A DNA stretch of 6,468 nt from contig JBCDBH010000337.1 in the NCBI GenBank assembly GCA_039184055.1, forward strand, positions 1 to 6,468. Direction: 5' to 3'. Below are positions 6,336-6,468 of the stretch, piece after piece. The notes under the pieces are model-generated. The model was not told the origin of the DNA, did not search any database, and worked only from the letters and a program-made list of their open reading frames with translations. The first letter of the stretch is position 1, and each line of letters starts with the position of its first letter. Source of the DNA: JBCDBH01 sp039184055 (GTDB lineage: Bacteria > Acidobacteriota > Thermoanaerobaculia > Multivoradales > J023). Both the position numbers and the translations under genes were made by a program.

Positions 6336-6468
6336 AGCCCAACCGGCCCGTTATTTGCCATGCGCCTTGAAAACAACGAAGAGCGGGTTGTTTGGAATTA
6401 CTGAACCGGACTAGCGACTTTGGGCTTGGCGTTGCTGGCGCAGGTTTGCATCACCTACAATTTTCTAA
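6336..6468. other. Non-coding tail, no supported feature
   Basis: No convincing gene or strong terminator is seen in these 133 bp. A weak 7-bp hairpin (AAACAAC 6371-6377 with GTTGTTT 6387-6393, 9-nt loop) has little GC and no following T run. Composition resembles the low-GC fusion end more than the rest of the window. Confidence 0.5.

Noticed and set aside
6371..6393. Hairpin after the fusion gene as a terminator
   Set aside because: The stem is AT-rich with a 9-nt loop and is not followed by a T run.

Overview
The window looks like a piece of a GC-rich Gram-negative chromosome, or a metagenomic contig from one. By eye the coding regions run at about two thirds GC. Two proteins carry lipoprotein signals and a third has a clean Sec signal peptide. 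Alkaline-phosphatase-superfamily 'sulfatases' of the DTLRADHLGAYGY type are frequent in Myxococcota, other former Deltaproteobacteria and Acidobacteriota. I cannot fix the phylum from sequence alone.

Layout. On the minus strand, a lipoprotein sulfatase-like enzyme (797-2248) is followed after 10 bp by the start of a glycosyltransferase (786 down past base 1), so the two probably form an operon. A gene-free stretch of 736 bp (2249-2984) separates this pair from a divergent plus-strand pair. The plus-strand pair begins with a small exported beta-rich protein (2985-3653), with a near-ideal ribosome binding site and codon use typical of strong expression. It ends at a strong intrinsic terminator (3688-3727). 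The second plus-strand gene is a large lipoprotein sulfatase-like protein (3738-6335), whose ribosome binding site begins directly after that terminator. The last 133 bp hold no gene I can support.

The most unusual object is the 865-residue plus-strand sulfatase. Its sulfatase domain stops short near residue 679. It continues in frame into the C-terminal end of a serine beta-lactamase/esterase-like protein (YGLGW, then HSG, then a ...MTNG strand), followed by three predicted transmembrane helices. Soon after this point GC falls from about 70% to about 50% and codon use changes. This is either a real recent gene fusion or transfer, or an assembly chimera, and the window cannot decide which.

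Both sulfatase-like proteins have threonine where classical sulfatases have the formylglycine-forming Cys or Ser, and the conserved Arg is replaced by Gln or His. They are better regarded as possible phospho- or alkyl-phosphate hydrolases/transferases than as proven sulfatases. Together with the glycosyltransferase they suggest a locus for building or modifying envelope glycans. That link is inferred from gene context only.
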